DNA from: an uncultured Bacilli bacterium
GTDB lineage: Bacteria; Bacillota_I; Bacilli_A; RF39; UBA660
Assembly (NCBI GenBank): GCA_944363925.1
Contig: CALVVS010000007.1
Coordinates: forward strand, 1 to 38,551
DNA length: 38,551 bases
Reading direction: 5' to 3'
Both the position numbers and the translations under genes were made by a program. The first letter of the stretch is position 1, and each line of letters begins with the position of its first letter. The notes beneath the pieces were generated by a model. It was given only the letters and a program-made list of their open reading frames with translations. It was not told the DNA's origin and searched no databases. Positions 1-7,743 of this stretch are shown in pieces.

Positions 1-84
1 GTAAAGTTTTTTACGAACAAACGTTTCTAACTACTTAAATTTTATTTTTGCAAAGCAAATTCCTAGTATATAAAAAATATACCT

Positions 85-627
85 TTAATTTTTTCTTCTT
101 ACATAATAACCTATACTAAACAAAATAGACCCAATAAAAGCCACTATCATATCAAGCATCGTGTCAGTTACACCCGTTTCAGCCACCCTCTGCGCATCAC
201 CGCCAACAAGTAAATTACAAACAAATTCAAACGTTTCCCATGCAAAAGCACATAAACAGCTGAAAGCTATAATAAACAAAATATTAAACCACGTCTTACC
301 ACCTTTAGGTAAAAAAAGCATGCCAGCATAAGCTGTAAGTACTCCTGAAAAAGTATGTACAACTTTATCAAAGCCTTCCCATTTATTATAAAACTCTAAT
401 GTAACTCCCATATAATGCGCTAAAAAGATAAATATAAGCCATACAAATATTATTCCATCATTAAGCTTACCTTTAAAAAACTTATTAACTATAAAAGGTA
501 AAGTCGCCGTTAAAATAATACTTGAATCTTTTAAAATAATCACAATTCCTCTGTCAAGCTCACCAATAATCGTAAAAAAAGAACAAACTAAAGTAATAAA
601 TAGTAAAACTAAATTAATCTTCTTCAT
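85..627 (-). CDS. YjdF/DUF2238-like integral membrane protein
   Basis: A 180-aa protein with about five hydrophobic segments. Conserved-looking elements between them are FDKVVHTFSG (about residue 88), WETFEF (about 132) and GVTDTMLDMIVAFIG (about 154), the pattern I associate with the YjdF (DUF2238) family of small membrane proteins, whose function is not established. I start at the ATG at 627 because GGAGG lies 9 bases upstream; a TTG two codons earlier is too close to that site. The gene overlaps the 3' end of rmuC by 14 bases, so the two are probably translationally coupled. Family assignment comes from remembered motifs only. Confidence 0.6.
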   Translation of the reverse strand: MKKINLVLLFITLVCSFFTIIGELDRGIVIILKDSSIILTATLPFIVNKFFKGKLNDGIIFVWLIFIFLAHYMGVTLEFYNKWEGFDKVVHTFSGVLTAYAGMLFLPKGGKTWFNILFIIAFSCLCAFAWETFEFVCNLLVGGDAQRVAETGVTDTMLDMIVAFIGSILFSIGYYVRRKN

Positions 628-1678
628 GACCAATTTCCTCCACCTCTACTTGATTAATCGCATTAAATCTTTTTGTAATCTTATCCGTTGTTGTATGAAT
701 ATCTTTAACATCCTTACTAACCGTTTCAATACTTCGGTAAAGTTTATCCCATCTTTCCTTATAACGCTTAAATTCTGTGTCAAGTAATCTAAGTTCTTGA
801 TGAATAACCTTAGTATATTTATCTCTTTCAATATTCTTAATAATAATTTGTAAAGTCGTAAGCGTACTAATTAAAGTCGTCGGACCACAAATCCAAACTC
901 TTTTATTATACGCATAGTCCAAAATATCTTGATGATAAGCATTTACTTCCGCAAAAATAGCCTCAGCCGGCAAAAACAATATCGCTTGGTCAGTCGTCTC
1001 ACCTGGAATAATATATTTAGAAGCAATCGCATCAATATGCTTTTTCATATCCGCCTTAAACTTCCGCTCAGCTAAAGCCGGATTAGGGCTTTTCTTATCC
1101 ACCATTGCTTGATAATCTTCAAGTGGAAACTTCGAATCAATCGCAATAAGTCCGAGTGGCTCTGGCGCAAAAATCACACTATCCGCAATAGTTCCATTGC
1201 TTAAAGTATATTGAAGCCTATATATATTATCTTTATTTTCTCCAAATACATTAACCAAAATATGTTTCAAATTGACCTCACCAAATATTCCACGCGTTTT
1301 CTTATCCGTTAAAATCGATTGTAAAGAAACAATATCACTAGATAAAGAATCTATCTTCTTTTGCGCCTCATCAATCTTTGATAATCTTTCTAAAACAGAC
1401 GTAAATGTTTTATTGGTCTTTTCAAAATTTTGATCAAGCCGTTCATTTACCTTATCATTTATTAAATTCAAACGGTGCTCAATCCTCTCATTTAAAGCCG
1501 TAAAATCATCTAACAAATTTTTATTAATATCACCTTTAAATTCACCAAGTTCACGAACCATCTCTGTCTCTAATTTACCAAGCCTTTCTGTAATATTAGA
1601 CTCATTAATATTCTTTGTTAAAGAAATAATTTCTAAAATTAATATAACAATTAAAAGTCCAATTATAATATATTCCAT
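614..1678 (-). CDS. rmuC: RmuC family DNA recombination protein
   Basis: A 354-aa protein with one N-terminal membrane helix (about residues 3-20), a long coiled coil (about 25-125) and a C-terminal nuclease-like domain. Diagnostic RmuC elements are GIFGEVNLKHIL, the run ADSVIFAPEP followed by LIAIDSKFPLEDYQ, and the QAILFLPAEAIFAE segment. RmuC proteins limit inversion and rearrangement at short inverted repeats in E. coli; the fold is related to PD-(D/E)XK nucleases. Start chosen at the ATG at 1678 (AGAGGT six bases upstream) rather than the GTG two codons before it. A TATAAT-like -10 precedes the gene. Length is usual for the short Gram-positive form. Confidence 0.88.
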   Translation of the reverse strand: MEYIIIGLLIVILILEIISLTKNINESNITERLGKLETEMVRELGEFKGDINKNLLDDFTALNERIEHRLNLINDKVNERLDQNFEKTNKTFTSVLERLSKIDEAQKKIDSLSSDIVSLQSILTDKKTRGIFGEVNLKHILVNVFGENKDNIYRLQYTLSNGTIADSVIFAPEPLGLIAIDSKFPLEDYQAMVDKKSPNPALAERKFKADMKKHIDAIASKYIIPGETTDQAILFLPAEAIFAEVNAYHQDILDYAYNKRVWICGPTTLISTLTTLQIIIKNIERDKYTKVIHQELRLLDTEFKRYKERWDKLYRSIETVSKDVKDIHTTTDKITKRFNAINQVEVEEIGHEED

Positions 1679-1794
1679 AGTCACACCTCTATTCTTTATC
1701 TATTATACCCTATATCATCTATAAAACAAAACATTTTAACAAAAATTTCACTCCATATATAAATATACAACTTTTATACCAAAAATCCTTTTAA

Positions 1795-1826
1795 AAAAGA
1801 AAAAAACATTAGAAAATTCCAATGTT
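1795..1826 (-). terminator. Rho-independent terminator after the rhodanese gene
   Basis: On the minus strand AACATTGGAA and TTCTAATGTT form a hairpin (1805-1826) that begins at the rhodanese stop codon. It is followed by a T-rich run interrupted by one C. It ends the PH-domain/rhodanese unit ahead of rmuC. Confidence 0.75.
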
Positions 1827-2107
1827 TAATAACTTAAAAGCCACGCCTCATAGCCACCTATAATATTAAAAACTCTGTATCCCTTAACATTAAGCACTTG
1901 CGCTAAAGTCTTAGAAGAACTCCCTTTTTGACAGTAAATATAATATGTCAAACTTGGATTCAAATATTTTTCTGGATTATTCATAAGCATACTAGCATTT
2001 ACATTTATAGCTCCCGGAATATGATTATCGTTAAATTTTTCTCTACTTCTTATATCAATAACATGAGGATTAATAACTTTCAAAAAATCACTAACTGATA
2101 TTTCCAA
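1826..2107 (-). CDS. Single-domain rhodanese-like protein
   Basis: A 93-aa single rhodanese domain. It shows HVIDIRSREKFNDNHIPGAINV (about residues 14-36) and the active-site loop with Cys59 in YCQKGSSS, followed by GGYEAWL near the C-terminus, the standard order of the family. Such proteins carry sulfur as a persulfide on the Cys; the physiological acceptor cannot be told here. The start is a TTG at 2105-2107, preceded at five bases by AGAGGTGG. A longer reading frame to 2239 would run into the upstream PH-domain gene and has no ribosome binding site, so I reject it. The gene lies 76 bases after the PH-domain gene, probably on the same transcript. Confidence 0.82.
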   Translation of the reverse strand: MEISVSDFLKVINPHVIDIRSREKFNDNHIPGAINVNASMLMNNPEKYLNPSLTYYIYCQKGSSSKTLAQVLNVKGYRVFNIIGGYEAWLLSY

Positions 2108-2183
2108 TATACCACCTCTAGTATATTGTATGTAAAATAAACTATTAAAACTAATTATACTATACAAAAAAGAAATAGAATTT

Positions 2184-2825
2184 CTATTCCCCTTTATATA
2201 CCGTATTATAGCCCTTATTTTCAGCAGATCTATAAGCATTTGGAAATTCTATATCCGTTTGTATATCCATCACAATCTTCTGAATTTTTGGATAAATATC
2301 ATAAGGTTTTTCAACATCCAAAAGTGAATAAAAAACACTATGAACACCATTTCTCGTATGTCTGACATCACCTGTATCAATATATACATCACCAACACCA
2401 AGCATCTTATCTATCAAACCAATTTTTAAATTTATATTTTTAATATTCTTATAATAAATAGTCTGATAACTAGCTCCCACAATCCCTGTTTGAATAATAA
2501 TTCTTCTATCAGTGACATAATACTTTGTATTTTTCCACTTTGTATTTGCGGTTACAATATTTCCTATCCAAATCCACACAGGAAATAAATGAAAAGCAAA
2601 AAACAAAATCAAGAAAAAGAACTCACTATCATTTATATTAATCTGTAATATAAATGTTAAATCAATCGCTAACCACAATATAGCAATTGGCATCATCCCA
2701 AGTATACTATTAATAATAAAAGCTGACTTCTTAGGTTTAGCACTCCAAATAACATTTTCACCATCCAAAGTAGGACTAGGTAAACTTTCCTCATATTGTA
2801 CACTTTTATCATATTTAGAAAACAT
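2184..2825 (-). CDS. Membrane protein with bacterial PH domain (bPH_2/YdbT-like)
   Basis: A 213-aa protein. It has two close hydrophobic segments (about residues 38-60 and 68-92) and then a domain containing TKYYVTDRRIIIQTG and TIYYKNIKNINLKIGLIDKMLGVGDVYI, split here around the hydrophobic core. The YYVTDRRIII-type strand followed by Ile-rich strands is typical of bacterial PH domains of the YdbT family. The function of these domains is mostly unknown; in other bacteria they are linked to membrane stress. The ATG is preceded by GGAGTGAT and an extended -10 promoter at 2891-2899. The rhodanese gene follows. Confidence 0.72.
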   Translation of the reverse strand: MFSKYDKSVQYEESLPSPTLDGENVIWSAKPKKSAFIINSILGMMPIAILWLAIDLTFILQININDSEFFFLILFFAFHLFPVWIWIGNIVTANTKWKNTKYYVTDRRIIIQTGIVGASYQTIYYKNIKNINLKIGLIDKMLGVGDVYIDTGDVRHTRNGVHSVFYSLLDVEKPYDIYPKIQKIVMDIQTDIEFPNAYRSAENKGYNTVYKGE

Positions 2826-2890
2826 ATTACTCTATCACTCCATGCAATTCTATTTTTTCAATATATAATTACTTTAACAAAGCCAGATTT

Positions 2891-2899
2891 ATTATATCA
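2891..2899 (-). promoter_or_regulatory. Extended -10 promoter for the PH-domain gene
   Basis: On the minus strand this reads TGATATAAT, a perfect extended -10, about 66 bases before the start codon at 2825. No good -35 is visible, as is common with extended -10 promoters. Confidence 0.55.
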
Positions 2900-2931
2900 T
2901 AAATATTTACAAAACAGCCATATAAAATTTA

Positions 2932-2960
2932 TTGTATTTTCATTAATCTATGTTTATAAT
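2932..2960 (+). promoter_or_regulatory. Sigma-A-type promoter for the Ltp/PASTA gene
   Basis: TTGTAT (2932-2937), a 17-base spacer and a perfect TATAAT (2955-2960). The start codon is at 3042 with AAAGGAGTG ahead of it, leaving a leader of about 75 bases. Confidence 0.7.
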
Positions 2961-3041
2961 ATAAATAGAAAACATATAAAATAACATATCTAACAATAAT
3001 CATAATTATCATACTAAATATTATAAAGGAGTGTAACCAAA

Positions 3042-3740
3042 ATGAAAAAAACAAAAATATGCAAAAAATGTAAAAAAGAAATTGATAAAAATGCAAAAAC
3101 ATGTCAATATTGTAATACAAAGCAAAAAACAAATATAAAATTCATCATACTTATTGTACTTAGTATATTCATAATTATTATATATCTTAACAATAAAGAT
3201 AATGAAAATAGTATCATTAACAATATTATTTTTAAAAATAAAATAACAGTAAAAGACTTCAGTACTATGACCAAAACCGAAGTTGATACTTGGTGCCAAA
3301 ACAATAATATAAAATGTACCATAGAAAACAAATATTCCGATACTATTGATAAAAATCAATTTATTAGTCAAAGTATAAATGCCAATGAAAAAATACTTGA
3401 AAATGATGAAATAACAATTGTATTTTCACTTGGTAAAAAAATTACTACTGAACGAGAAGCGGCTTTAGAAAAAGCTAAAGATTACTCGGAACAATTTCAT
3501 ATGTCTAAGCAAAATATTTATAATCAATTAATATCTCAAATAGAAGGATTTAGTGAAGAAGAAGCAAAATACGCTATTGATAATTTAATAACTGATTACA
3601 AAAGCAATGCTCTAGAAAAAGCCAAAGATTACCAAAAAAATTCCAATATGTCCAAAAATGAAATTTACAATCAATTAATATCCAATGTAGAAAACTTTAC
3701 AGTCGAAGAAGCTCAATATGCAATTAATAATTTAAAATAA
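3042..3740 (+). CDS. Zinc-ribbon, single-TM, PASTA and tandem Ltp-repeat protein
   Basis: A 232-aa protein in clear modules. An N-terminal zinc ribbon has Cys pairs CKKC (7-10) and CQYC (21-24). One membrane helix follows (about 33-50). Then comes a PASTA-like domain (about 66-130; VKDFSTMTKTEVDTWC through ITIVFSLGKK). Two tandem repeats of about 45 residues end the protein, each of the form ALEKAKDY...MSK..IY.QLIS....F..EEA.YAI.NL. The repeats match the Ltp lipoprotein domain (PF07553), known from the Streptococcus phage TP-J34 Ltp superinfection-exclusion lipoprotein. Here a transmembrane helix replaces the lipobox. With the ribbon cytoplasmic, PASTA and Ltp would face outward. It is transcribed opposite to its neighbours from its own promoter. 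A role in blocking phage DNA entry is inference; the repeats also occur in host proteins of unknown role. Confidence 0.78.
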   Translation: MKKTKICKKCKKEIDKNAKTCQYCNTKQKTNIKFIILIVLSIFIIIIYLNNKDNENSIINNIIFKNKITVKDFSTMTKTEVDTWCQNNNIKCTIENKYSDTIDKNQFISQSINANEKILENDEITIVFSLGKKITTEREAALEKAKDYSEQFHMSKQNIYNQLISQIEGFSEEEAKYAIDNLITDYKSNALEKAKDYQKNSNMSKNEIYNQLISNVENFTVEEAQYAINNLK

Positions 3741-3839
3741 AAATACTCAAGATTATAAATCCACTCAAGTAATTTTTTATATTTTTGAGTGTAATCCAAT
3801 CTATTTGCCATTGCTTCTAGTAGCTATTAATATGAATAA

Positions 3840-3869
3840 AACCCTTTAAAACATTGAATTTAAAGGGTT
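3840..3869 (-). terminator. Terminator after virD4
   Basis: AACCCTTTAAA (3840-3850) pairs perfectly with TTTAAAGGGTT (3859-3869) around an 8-base loop. On the minus strand the stem is followed by TTTATT. It lies 7 bases after the virD4 stop. Confidence 0.78.
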
Positions 3870-3876
3870 CATCATT

Positions 3877-6186
3877 TTAATCATCATCATCCGCAAAGAA
3901 ATCATCAAAGAACTGGTCATCTGTTACATAATCTTTCTGATTTTCTTTCTTATCTTCTACTTTTGAATTATTTTTTTCTACTTTACGTCCTTCAATCTTT
4001 ACTACTTTTTTATCATTATTTTCTTTCTCTCTAACTGACTGATTAACCATATTTGTTATCTTAGCCGCAAAATCCGCACCATTTATAACTGGCTTCACTT
4101 CTTTTTTAGAAACCTCTTCAGGCTCATGAACCTTTTTAGAAGCAAAATCTTCATGTAAATGATTAACACCAATCTTACTCGGATCTAACATACTATTACC
4201 AGCCATATTTGATGGTACTTTCACCGGTTTAATCTGACCAACCATACCAGATTTTTTCTGCTGTTCTTCTTTTTCTAAACGTTCAACAGCCTTATCAATA
4301 TTTTTAAGCATGTCTTCCATCGACATTGGTCTTTTAGAAGTTGCTTGAGAAGAACCACCCATACCAGGCAAACCAGTTCTCTGATTTAAATTAGGCATTA
4401 CCTGACTAATAAGTTTATTCATACTCTCTTCTCTTCGAGCTTCTCTTTTTTTATCGACAAAAGCCTTCAAATCAAAAATATGTAACTTCTGCTTTTCCCT
4501 TGTTGGATAAGTAGCTTTTTCACACTTATCATTTTCGCCCCAATCAATTTGATAATCAAGCTTCAATTTAGTTCTAAAAGGGTCCATACGAGACCTAAGT
4601 AAAATTATTTCACCAACTTTTAATTTCTGTAAATCACTAACTGTAATAAGTGGTCTTGTCTCCTCTATAGCTTTACCATCTTTATCCTTCTTATCAGTCT
4701 TGACTTTAATCTCACCGCACATCTCACTAATTTCTTTCAATGCTGCAAGTTCTGTACTAATTAAATAAACCGTATTCGTACAGTTACCCCTAATCGTATC
4801 ACCTTTCTCTTTTCCATAAACTTCAGAAAGTTGAGCATAGTTTTGGATAACAAAGAAAAATCTCATTCGACGGCTTCTAGCCGCTGATACCATTGTATCA
4901 ACATCTTTTAAAGGTGGCATATTCGCAAACTCATCAAGTAAGAAATTCGTCCTATAAGGAAGCTTTCCCCCACATTTTTGCGCATAATCGACAAGTGTCT
5001 CATAACATTGTTTAAGAAAAATCGTAACTAAAGAGTGATAAGTTTTCTTTTCATCTTGAATAACAATAAATACCGCTGTTTTTTTTCTACCAATATCTTC
5101 AAACTCAAAATCACTATGTGAAAGCATTTCTGATAAATTCTCACGCGCCGCAAATAACCTAATCTTCTGTTTAAAAACTGATAAAATACTTCCCTTAGTC
5201 TCACTAGGTGCTGAAATTGTTGAAGAAGCACTAATATAAGCCGGACTAGTTGGATCCTTCATCTTAAAATATTCATTAGAGTAAGTTGAATTAGGTCCAC
5301 ACTTCTCCTCACCAATTGTCGTAAATAAATTGACACTATTCAAATTAATTTCTTCTTCTTTTGCATCTTCAAATAACCCTAAACAAATACCCGAAAAATA
5401 ATCAGCCGAAGTCTTTTCCCAAAATGGGTCACTATTTTGTGCATTTTCATCGTACAAAATATTCATAGCAAGGTCATCCGTAAGCTCATTAGCCTTATCA
5501 GAATTACCTTCTTTATAATATTTATAAGGCAAATGTAAAGGATTCCAACCACTACCTTGCTGAGGATTACGGAAATTTAAAAGTACAACATTATATCCTC
5601 TTTTCTTAAGCATTTCTGCTGTCGTCTCATAAATTTCACCTTTAGGGTCCGTAATAATCATTGATTCATCATGTTTGGCAAGCGAATGTACAAGTGGAAA
5701 AATAGCCACCTGCGTTTTACCAGCACCAGTCGAACCAATAATCAAATTATGACCTTCACCATTGTCTACCCACATCTTTTTACCATCGTTAATTAAAGGA
5801 AGACCTCCAGCATCAGCCTGAGGGGCCTGTACTTTAACCATCGTAAGTGCTTTCTTCATTTCATCTAAAGATGTCCATCTTGAATATCCTTTCGAAGCTT
5901 TTTTAGCCTCAGTCGAAAATCCAAACCCCTTCTCTCTTTCAAAAAAGCGATCAGACACACTAAATACACTAGCTATAAGTGCTATAATATAACAAGTAAT
6001 CGTCATCCCAATATACTCAGAAGAAAATGCTGGAAAAGGATTTAAACCATGAAATGGATGATCTAAATCACCTTTAGCAAACTGTATAATATTCAAAAGT
6101 GCCACTGCCACAAAATAAAGTAATACAACGCAATATCCACCAAAAATTATCCAATCTTTCTTATCAGCTCTAAATTTTAATTTCAT
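3877..6186 (-). CDS. virD4: VirD4/TraG-like type IV coupling ATPase
   Basis: A 769-aa coupling protein that would dock substrates at the T4SS channel. Two N-terminal membrane helices (about residues 10-34 and 58-76) precede a large ATPase domain. Walker A is GSTGAGKT (151-158), followed by IITDPKGEIYE, and Walker B is FLLDEFANMPPL (415-426); MVSAARSRRMRFFFVIQNYAQL after it is the usual VirD4 sensor region. The last 150 residues are charged and probably disordered, and end in a strikingly acidic DDQFFDDFFADDDD. Start at the ATG at 6186, preceded by GGAGGG; a 26-residue upstream extension has no ribosome site. It follows the Asp-loop membrane protein by 62 bases and is separated from the main T4SS operon by a terminator and an opposite gene. 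Confidence 0.93.
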   Translation of the reverse strand: MKLKFRADKKDWIIFGGYCVVLLYFVAVALLNIIQFAKGDLDHPFHGLNPFPAFSSEYIGMTITCYIIALIASVFSVSDRFFEREKGFGFSTEAKKASKGYSRWTSLDEMKKALTMVKVQAPQADAGGLPLINDGKKMWVDNGEGHNLIIGSTGAGKTQVAIFPLVHSLAKHDESMIITDPKGEIYETTAEMLKKRGYNVVLLNFRNPQQGSGWNPLHLPYKYYKEGNSDKANELTDDLAMNILYDENAQNSDPFWEKTSADYFSGICLGLFEDAKEEEINLNSVNLFTTIGEEKCGPNSTYSNEYFKMKDPTSPAYISASSTISAPSETKGSILSVFKQKIRLFAARENLSEMLSHSDFEFEDIGRKKTAVFIVIQDEKKTYHSLVTIFLKQCYETLVDYAQKCGGKLPYRTNFLLDEFANMPPLKDVDTMVSAARSRRMRFFFVIQNYAQLSEVYGKEKGDTIRGNCTNTVYLISTELAALKEISEMCGEIKVKTDKKDKDGKAIEETRPLITVSDLQKLKVGEIILLRSRMDPFRTKLKLDYQIDWGENDKCEKATYPTREKQKLHIFDLKAFVDKKREARREESMNKLISQVMPNLNQRTGLPGMGGSSQATSKRPMSMEDMLKNIDKAVERLEKEEQQKKSGMVGQIKPVKVPSNMAGNSMLDPSKIGVNHLHEDFASKKVHEPEEVSKKEVKPVINGADFAAKITNMVNQSVREKENNDKKVVKIEGRKVEKNNSKVEDKKENQKDYVTDDQFFDDFFADDDD

Positions 6187-6248
6187 AGCAAACCCTCCAT
6201 TACAAAACACCAATATTATAACATAAAAAAAGCAATATTTAAACAATA

Positions 6249-7040
6249 TTACTTCACAATACAATCTTGTTTGAGTTGATATTTTCCATCTTTATACTCA
6301 TAAATTTGATAACAATCTTCTAAAGTTGGTAAATTTAAAACTCCCTTAGAAACAATAGCTTCAAACAAACCATCACCATCTACATCAAATACTTCAGCAA
6401 TACTAAAAGGATCCATACCTTCGCTTTTCGCAATCACTGAAACATTTCCATCATCAACAATAAATAAATATGAAACAGGATCATATCCAACTTCCGTAAT
6501 AGATAAAGAATAACTAGACATTGTATAAAGAGTTTCATCTTGATTATCCCCATCTAAATCAATATCAACTTTAACTAAAGAATTTTTAAATAAAGTAAGT
6601 TCTTCTTGATTATTAGTATTATTAACCAAAGAAATATACTTATCATCATTAGAATCATAAAGTTCTAAATTAAAATCATCCACCGAAATATCATCTAATC
6701 CAGTAGAGGCAATTCTAAAATTTTTTGTATCAACATCATTATAATCATCATCCCAAAAATGCCATTTATCATTTACAAATTGCGCATATCTAGCACTTTT
6801 TTTATCCACACCATCATAAACCGTATAATCATGCTCTTGAACTCCTTCTGGCATTTCGGTCACTTGGACAAACTTATTATTCTTATACTCCCAAATTAAA
6901 AAATTCGATACATAAATATATCCTTTACTACTAGTACTTTTCTCATTAAAAAATAAAACAAATATCACATATAAACCAATAAGTAAAATAACAATTCCAA
7001 GTAGTATCATGTTCTTCTTACTAAAAACAAATTCACCCAT
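6249..7040 (-). CDS. Membrane-anchored protein with Asp-rich calcium-loop motifs
   Basis: A 263-aa protein with one N-terminal membrane helix (about residues 10-30) and an exported domain. Two Asp-rich loops are visible, VDIDLDGDNQDETLY (about residues 153-167) and VFDVDGDGLFEAIV (about 218-231). They have the D-x-D-x-D-G spacing of dockerin/VCBS/FG-GAP calcium-binding loops and sit in beta-rich sequence, suggesting an integrin-like propeller fragment. It is the first gene of a two-gene unit with virD4, from a consensus promoter and with AAAGGAG before the ATG. A role in the secretion system is suggested only by this pairing. Confidence 0.6.
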   Translation of the reverse strand: MGEFVFSKKNMILLGIVILLIGLYVIFVLFFNEKSTSSKGYIYVSNFLIWEYKNNKFVQVTEMPEGVQEHDYTVYDGVDKKSARYAQFVNDKWHFWDDDYNDVDTKNFRIASTGLDDISVDDFNLELYDSNDDKYISLVNNTNNQEELTLFKNSLVKVDIDLDGDNQDETLYTMSSYSLSITEVGYDPVSYLFIVDDGNVSVIAKSEGMDPFSIAEVFDVDGDGLFEAIVSKGVLNLPTLEDCYQIYEYKDGKYQLKQDCIVK

Positions 7041-7063
7041 TTCAAACAGCTCCTTTATTTTAA

Positions 7064-7092
7064 ATTATATAGGTTAAAACAATATATGTCAA
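7064..7092 (-). promoter_or_regulatory. Consensus promoter for the Asp-loop protein-virD4 unit
   Basis: On the minus strand TTGACA (7087-7092), a 17-base spacer and TATAAT (7064-7069): an exact match to the sigma-A consensus. It suggests steady expression of the coupling ATPase apart from the main T4SS operon. Confidence 0.85.
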
Positions 7093-7116
7093 TTATCAAA
7101 TTTAATTATAATTTTA

Positions 7117-7145
7117 TTGATAATCATATTTCAAATTGATATAAT
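7117..7145 (+). promoter_or_regulatory. Promoter for the 181-aa plus-strand gene
   Basis: TTGATA (7117-7122), a 17-base spacer and TATAAT (7140-7145), with TGA just before the -10 adding an extended -10. It is divergent from the promoter at 7064-7092; the two -35 elements are 24 bases apart. Confidence 0.82.
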
Positions 7146-7167
7146 TAAAATAGATTGGGGGTATAAA

Positions 7168-7713
7168 ATGGAAGACTATCAATTAAGAAAAAAAACTATT
7201 ATAATCACATGTATAAGTATTATAGCTATTATTATAATCATTTCTCTAATTTTAATATTTATAAATAATTCAAGCAAAGAAAACACCAATAACTTCTATA
7301 CATATCTAGAAGAAAATAATTTTAAAAAAGATGAAAATGGTGTCTATACAAAAAAAACAACCAATGGTAATACAACTACTACCGAAAGAGCTGTATCAAA
7401 TAAATACTTATTTGAAAAATGCATTACTGAAAACAATGACAACTACACATCCTTAAATCTTTTTTACACAAATGACAAAACTATCGAAATAATGTATCAA
7501 ATAGAAGGATATAATCAAGATAATAAATACGGTATTTTATTTCAAAAAGGCACTTATAAAAATGGTGATTTTAAATGTGAAATTGTCACTAATAAAAACT
7601 TTAAAACCAATTGTAAATATATGAAAACAGAAGCTCAAAAATACGAAAAAGAAATTAATCAAATAATAGATAAATATGACATTAACCCAAGTAATATAAA
7701 CATGAACAATTAA
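7168..7713 (+). CDS. Membrane-anchored protein of unknown function
   Basis: A 181-aa protein: short charged N-terminus, one membrane helix (about residues 13-36), then an extracellular polar domain with three Cys and a Thr-rich stretch (TNGNTTTTERA). I do not recognise the family. The start is the ATG at 7168, preceded by GGGGG; the longer frame begins upstream of the likely transcription start and is unlikely. It is convergent with the T4SS operon and shares a bidirectional terminator with it. It has its own strong promoter and is oriented against the T4SS genes on either side, so it is probably a separate insertion. Confidence 0.65.
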   Translation: MEDYQLRKKTIIITCISIIAIIIIISLILIFINNSSKENTNNFYTYLEENNFKKDENGVYTKKTTNGNTTTTERAVSNKYLFEKCITENNDNYTSLNLFYTNDKTIEIMYQIEGYNQDNKYGILFQKGTYKNGDFKCEIVTNKNFKTNCKYMKTEAQKYEKEINQIIDKYDINPSNINMNN

Positions 7714-7743
7714 AAATCAGCAAATCAAAAATTTGCTGATTTT
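7713..7743. terminator. Bidirectional terminator between the 181-aa gene and the T4SS operon
   Basis: A 13-base perfect stem (7713-7725 with 7731-7743) around a 5-base loop, core AATCAGCAAAT, with A and T tails suitable for either strand. It spans the end of the plus-strand stop and the start of the minus-strand stop, so it serves both convergent transcripts. Confidence 0.88.

Noticed and set aside
2108-2239. Longer N-terminus for the rhodanese protein
   Set aside because: It would overlap the PH-domain gene, adds no domain residues and has no ribosome site, whereas the TTG at 2107 has an excellent one.
3741-3800. Possible terminator after the Ltp/PASTA gene (CACTCAA...TTGAGTG)
   Set aside because: The stem is 7 bases with a loop of about 16-19 bases, and its T-run lies in the loop rather than after the stem, so it is not a convincing rho-independent terminator for either strand.
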